Below, one piece after another: positions 55,346 to 60,000 of a stretch of 60,000 bases of DNA. The translations under genes and the position numbers were made by a program. The stretch comes from Hydractinia symbiolongicarpus. Its lineage: Eukaryota; Cnidaria; Hydrozoa; Anthoathecata; Hydractiniidae. The DNA is taken from positions 7,876,001-7,936,000 of the forward strand of contig NC_079879.1 in the NCBI RefSeq assembly GCF_029227915.1, written 5' to 3'. The notes beneath the pieces were generated by a model. It saw nothing but the letters and a program-made list of their open reading frames with translations, had not been told where the DNA came from and did not search any database. The stretch's first letter is position 1. Each line of letters opens with the position of its first letter.

Positions 55346-57093
55346 ATGACTGGTCTTAAATTTGTTGCGATTGTATCATCTGTTCGAGAAGGGAGGTTGG
55401 CAGAACGAATAATGAAACTGGTCCAGAAAACATTTGATGAAAAGTTAAAGCCCAATGGACACACCCTAAAATTCGTTGGTATGTTTTTAATTTGGCTAAT
55501 GTGTCCATTATAAACTTTTATTCAGCAGCCGTTTGGAAGTTGGCCAATGTGATACCATAATTGTGAAACCGGACTGGAAAAAGAAATGCTAAAGATAATG
55601 ATTATATCAAAGTTTTTAGTTTTGACACTGTTTTTGTAATATTATTAGGCTAAATTAAACAACTGCTTTGTTTCCGACAAGAAAACAGGAAGCATCGTAT
55701 TTTTTTACCAAAAAAATAGTTGCAATTTAAGTTGCAATCGGTGGCCAAGGAAAAGACCTAGATGGTTTATGGTTGGTATCGTTAGCCCAATTCATTCTTT
55801 TTCTAAGGCATGGGAGCAATTTTTATAACAATTCGTATCCAGGCTGTTTTGATTTTTGACCGTAGTTTAAGGAATTTGTGTTTGTTTTGTTTCTTTTCCG
55901 TTTTACCTTTCCTTTCAATTATAAATATGTGTAAAGTAACTGACCATGGTATTGATTGAATTGATACCATAAAATGTTCTGTCTTATTTCAGACCCTAAA
56001 GAATTCGACCTCCCTGTACTGAAGCAAGCCATTCATTGGTACCCTGACCAATCAAAGGCACCCGAAGTTTTGCATAGGCTCAACGCTATCACAAAAGAAG
56101 CAGACGCATACTTGATCCTCACGGCGGAATACAACAGAACCATGCCATCAGGTCTCACTAACACAATGGACCATATTGCTCCTGCAAAGTAAGTGTTTCT
56201 TTTTAATTCTAACGCTTCTGTTCAGGTCTTATACTCTCTGTCGCTTTTAAAGTGTGAATATCGCCTTAAAATGTGGTATTTTTGAATTGTCTAATTAATA
56301 TTACTGATTATAGTTTCGAGTACAAACCGAGTGGTATCATCAGTTATTCAATGGGTCCTCAAGGAGGCTGCTTTGCAGTTGCTGCAGCTCGTCCATTCCT
56401 AAGTGAAATGGGTTGTTTACCCGTCAAGCATTTCGTGGCTATTGGAACCGTAAGTATACCTTGTCGTAGCTAGAAATTAAAGTGTTTTTTTTTCAAGAAG
56501 GCATATACATTTCGAAATCTTAATTGGATTCTCTAGAGTGGCAATTTTTGTCTTCCTTTTTAAGGATTATTTTTTTTTTGTCATTTTCTTCTCTGTTGCA
56601 GTTACTTTAATTGGCGAAACTTTTGCGAGCGAGGCTGCGAGAGAAGAGTTCAAAATAATTATTCGCGAAAGTTTATTCACGTAAAAAAACGGTTTTGACT
56701 TTACCTTTGAATTACCTTCTGTTTAACTCCTAAATCCCAAAATCAAGCTATTTCCAAATATAAATGCAGTTCTAGAAAACATATCCATAGAGAAGTAATT
56801 TCTTGAGTTACTGCACTAAGGATCAGGTTGCTGTCGGTGGGTAAAAACTTTGGAGTGTTAAAAATTACCACAGAAATGAGGGCAACTCAGGAGAATTTCT
56901 TTGGTTCTGAAAATTAAAAATGTCCTAACTATTTTTCTCTTTTATATTGTTATAGGCGCACAAAGAAGTGACTGAAGAGGGTACAACTGAGAATTCGCAT
57001 ATTGTTAGCAGTTTAGGAAAGCTTTTTGCCCAAGTGGAATGGTGGGGCGTGGCTGCGAAGGAAAGGAGAGAATTAAAGGGAACACCAAGTTAA
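55346..57093 (+). CDS. NADPH-dependent FMN reductase-like protein, copy B
   Basis: Tandem paralogue of copy A: exons 55346-55478, 55993-56188, 56314-56449 and 56956-57093, 200 residues. The first three exons have exactly the lengths of copy A (133, 196, 136) and all intron phases agree, so the pair arose by gene duplication. Motifs: IVSSVREGRLAERIM, LTAEYNRTMPSGLTNTMDH and YSMGPQGGCFAVAAARPFLS. The FMN loop has lost its first Gly (SSVREGR), and PEYN is AEYN. These changes may alter cofactor or substrate handling. It ends WWGVAAKERRELKGTPS. Confidence 0.92.
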
Positions 57094-57624
57094 ATTACTG
57101 GTGCAGATATACTATTAGAAGTTTAACATTTAAAGGACTCGTCGCAACAATTTTTCAAATCAAGCGCTGGCGGATCTATTTGTTTACACGTGAATATGTA
57201 TGTTGATAGCTAAATTAAAAGAAATATGTTCACTTTTTTGATTTTATTTCAAACACATTTACAAGCTCTGTATTTTTTATAAGCAACTGTACAACTTTAA
57301 GTACTTCTATCTTTTTAAATTTTGACAAAAACATTCCAAGTTTCAATTTTATTAACATATATGTATCGATAAAACAATGCTAAGCAACTTTTGTTTTAGT
57401 TTCAAAAAAGTAGTAGCATGTTCAAAGTCAAGTTGCTATAGGCTAGAAAGATAAAGTTTTACAAGATTTCCGCTTTAAGCTTGATTGCGCGCCGCATTTC
57501 AAATTTCGAATAATTATGCGCGGGAAGTAAGCTTTAAAATTTTAACAGAAGAAAGATCACGTAAGGAGCCTAGTACATTAGAAATTTAAAAGATGTCTCT
57601 CCTTCTCTTTTGCTATCCTTCTAA
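57094..57624. other. Spacer after FMN reductase copy B
   Basis: Holds the 3' UTR of copy B and that of the minus-strand gene to the right. I see no AATAAA close to the copy B stop and no other feature. Confidence 0.6.
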
Positions 57625-58947
57625 CTACAGGTAATCAACATGCTGCATAAACCGCCTAAGCTCTGTGAAGCTCTCGTTATCAGTTATATTCCAATCTCCA
57701 CTTCTATTTATTAAATCACGCCCTGTAGGAAAGGGATTTATTAAGACAGGTCCACAGTCATTGTAGTTGTTCTGCAGGCAGTGAAAATAATTTTTGAAAA
57801 AAAATTTAAATGCATCCAAAATATTAAATTTTGGATTTAAAAATAAGTTAAAAAGTTAAAAATGGCATGTTAAACAAGGGGGCGTCAGAAAAAATTAGTT
57901 TTCAAAAAAACACTTTTTCTAATAAAGAATAAAAATCTCCACCCATACGCCCTCGTTCATTGACTATTCTTCGTAAATGTATTTTAACACTGTTTAATCG
58001 AACTAAATTGAACTCGTCACTAATCTTTATTTTTAATTGCGTATCCTTCTAGCGTTCCTTTCTATTTCGCGCACAAAAATGAACAGGAATAAGAGGGGTG
58101 GTATTACGAAGACTGGCATGTTTCAGTTAACCTTGTCAAGTGTTTGTCTATAACACTGTGATACGCGGATGCAGAGCGTGTAGAAAAAACGAAATGTCAG
58201 ATAAAAGGTATGGAATTATAAAGGTATGCAGAAGTTTAAACATGGAAGTCGTAAATAACTTGATCATGCATACAATGGCAAGTGCTAAAGCACTAAATAT
58301 TTTATTGGAGATCGAATTATAGCTTTTCTAATAAGAATTTTTGTACCGGTGATAAGGAAATCATACACAAATCAAATGTGTTATAGGCGATGTGCAACCA
58401 TCTATGGCAATTTTCCCGCTAAATCAAGGTACTTTCTTACAGACACGCCTTCATAAAGTCGACAACTACCACTGAAGGTGAATTTATTATTAATAACCGC
58501 GGAAAAATATCCATAACTGTTAGATATAAAAGACAGGTTTCACCCTGTAGAGCTGGCCTAAGAGTAAGATTTTCATTTTCCACTTTGAGAAGAATCATTG
58601 AACAAAAAGGTATATCACCAATGCTCACCATTGAACAAAAAGGTATCTCTGAGAAGAAAAATCTAAAATCTAAATGTGGATCGTTGCGTAGTGTAAAGAT
58701 TCTATGTTAGTCGGAAATTTTTGATATAGTGGGATGCGGGATGCGGGATGCGGGATGACCTATCGGGATGACCTATCGGAATGACTTATCGAGATGACCT
58801 ATCAGGATGACCTATTGGGATGCGGGATACGAGATGAGCGATAAATGAAGTGGGGTGCAGGATGCAAAAAATTCATCAAAATAAAATACTAACCTTGCCG
58901 TTACCGAGCATCGCGTAGACATTAAAATAAACTACGCCAGAATTTTT
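57625..58947 (-). CDS. Last two exons of an unrecognised gene
   Basis: Exon 58947-58894 (18 codons, GVVYFNVYAMLGNGK; acceptor TTTATAG, donor GTTAGT) joins in phase 0 to 57771-57625 (48 residues and TAG, acceptor TGCCTGCAG). The joined frame includes CGPVLINPFPTGRDLINRSG and ends ELRRFMQHVDYL. Composition is globular and protein-like, with clean splice sites, but I do not recognise the family. Upstream exons should lie right of 58948 or outside the window. A candidate with acceptor TTTTTCAG near 59200 was not convincing. Confidence 0.6.
57772..58893. other. Intron of the minus-strand gene, with open frames of unclear nature
   Basis: On the plus strand, 58140-58322 (RGCRACRKNEMSDKRYG) and about 58441-58708 (KSTTTTEGEFIINNRGKISI...) stay open. 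They have a basic, protein-like composition, but no start or splice structure that I trust. They may be transposon remnants. A near-perfect direct repeat of ATTGAACAAAAAGGTAT is at 58596-58650. Confidence 0.4.
58731..58840 (+). repeat. Minisatellite of GGGATGC and GGGATGACCTATC units
   Basis: Three or four GGGATGC heptamers, then about five 13-bp GGGATGACCTATC-like units with small changes, then GGGATGCGGGATACG. Lies in the intron of the minus-strand gene. Confidence 0.85.
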
Positions 58948-59548
58948 CTATAAAGAATACAACAGTTAGAAATGCCAACCTCGTTCCCAGGGCATCTTGT
59001 ACCTTTTCTGACGCCGGGACGGCGATACAAAAGAATGTTCGTATCACCGTCCCATCCTGGCGTCAGTTGTTAGAAATGCATTACTTGATTTTTTTTCTCT
59101 TGGTGAACTTAATGTGATACGAAACGATTTGTTTGACATAGAACTTTTATGCACCCTTTTGCGAGGTTGACATATCAAGCAACAAATATAAATGCCTCCG
59201 ATCTGAAAAAGTAGTGCTTTCGAGCTATACACTCTGAAAAGTGATTGAAATAGTTGATATTGCAGAAACCAGTCTATGTGTGAGTGTTTATTTCATTGAG
59301 TAAGAAAAACCTTGCCTTTGTTCTTTTAATTAAAAACCAGATGTAGAAACCAGGCGCTACAAACTACGATCTACCGACCGAATGGATCAGGAAAATTAAT
59401 TGACTGAAAACATGCGCGAATCATGCGCGAATAGTTTGCCAGTGTAGTGCGTTTGAGACGTTGTATGAGTGCAAGCTGTTATTTTTATCATTGTGAATAT
59501 TATTTTGTACTGTGAAACTCGATCCTGAATTTTGAACGCATTGAATAC
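58948..59548. other. Region without a supported gene
   Basis: Contains a short inverted pair, GACGCCGGGACGG and CCGTCCCATCCTGGCGTC, near 59011-59063, and otherwise nothing I can name. Confidence 0.5.
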
Positions 59549-59791
59549 ATGAATCAGTATAAAAAAGAACATGTAAGGACATCTATGTTGGCTTCCACCT
59601 GCACAGCGTGTGGTTTAGGTAATCCACTAGCAGATTACACACAAAATAACAACGAATCAATTAATTCTAAGGTCAAGAGAAGCAAAGGTATTGGCAAGTT
59701 AAATTTAAAAGGGACCATCAAATTGATCCAAGACGAAGTAAATAAGCAAGGTTATAAAGTAGAACTTGCTCTCGTTGGGAAAGGTGGGTGA
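59549..59791 (+). pseudogene. Transposon-derived ORF fragment
   Basis: An 80-residue frame with STCTACGLGNPLADYTQNNN, ESINSKVKR and KVELALVGKG. The pattern NP..YTQN.NESINS.VK resembles conserved parts of ORFs in abundant cnidarian MULE-like transposons, recalled from general knowledge and not searched. A GTGGGT donor-like site follows. I see no catalytic domain. Confidence 0.4.
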
Positions 59792-60000
59792 ATTCTATAT
59801 AATCAGGTGGTTTAGAATAAAATTGAATCGAAAAACTTCAAGCTAGGATGAAACGTAAAATGTGATGGATGATATATGACACAACGTTCAATTATTGTAA
59901 CGTTCCTTTTTCAGGACATTTAGGTTAATCAAAAAAAGGTTGTAGAACTTGGACACGGTTTTGGTGCATCATCAAATTGCGTTTTTTTACAGCTGATAGG

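Noticed and set aside
1-60000. CRISPR arrays, operons, ribosome binding sites, rRNA
   Set aside because: The window is a eukaryotic nuclear locus; none were seen.

Overview
The window is eukaryotic nuclear DNA: AT-rich, with many short exons, GT-AG introns, microsatellites and decayed transposons. The protein families, dense small introns and Penelope-like, Harbinger and tRNA-SINE repeats suggest an early-branching metazoan, most likely a cnidarian and probably a hydrozoan. The species call is inference; the gene calls come from the translated exons.

Layout. (1) 1-22865, plus strand: the 3' part of an intersectin (ITSN, long form). It starts in the second EH domain and runs through coiled coil, five SH3 domains, DH, PH and C2, in 38 exons that keep one reading frame for about 1773 residues. 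The N-terminal exons lie left of the window. A Penelope-like retroelement with near-perfect 496-bp inverted arms sits in the intron at the left edge. (2) 22866-26898: intergenic, with three tandem poly(A)-signal repeats straight after the ITSN stop. (3) 26899-46060, minus strand: a complete tomosyn (STXBP5) gene with 25 coding exons and 1130 residues: two WD40 propellers and a C-terminal R-SNARE-like motif. Its introns carry a full-length PIF/Harbinger transposon (39318-41970, TTA target duplication) and two Penelope-like fragments. (4) 46061-51690: about 5.6 kb of intergenic and repeat DNA upstream of both tomosyn and the next gene. (5) 51696-57093, plus strand: two tandem paralogues of the NADPH-dependent FMN reductase (flavodoxin-fold) family, 201 and 200 residues, with the same exon lengths and phases. 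(6) 57625-58947, minus strand: the last two exons of a gene I do not recognise. 58948-60000 holds no clear gene apart from a transposon-like ORF fragment near 59549.

How the genes relate. Intersectin is an endocytic scaffold and Cdc42 exchange factor; tomosyn restrains SNARE-driven exocytosis. They lie tail to tail, so the two halves of the vesicle cycle are neighbours here. Whether that matters is unknown.

Most notable observations: a tomosyn exon whose 3' end, splice donor included, is present as three in-frame 27-bp tandem copies; the Penelope-like hairpin with hammerhead-ribozyme-like motifs in both arms; three tandem poly(A)-signal units at the end of ITSN; a ghost copy of the SH3E exon start; and a tomosyn upstream ORF overlapping the main start codon as ATGA. 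Exon borders were placed by eye from frame, homology and splice consensus, and no transcript data were available.
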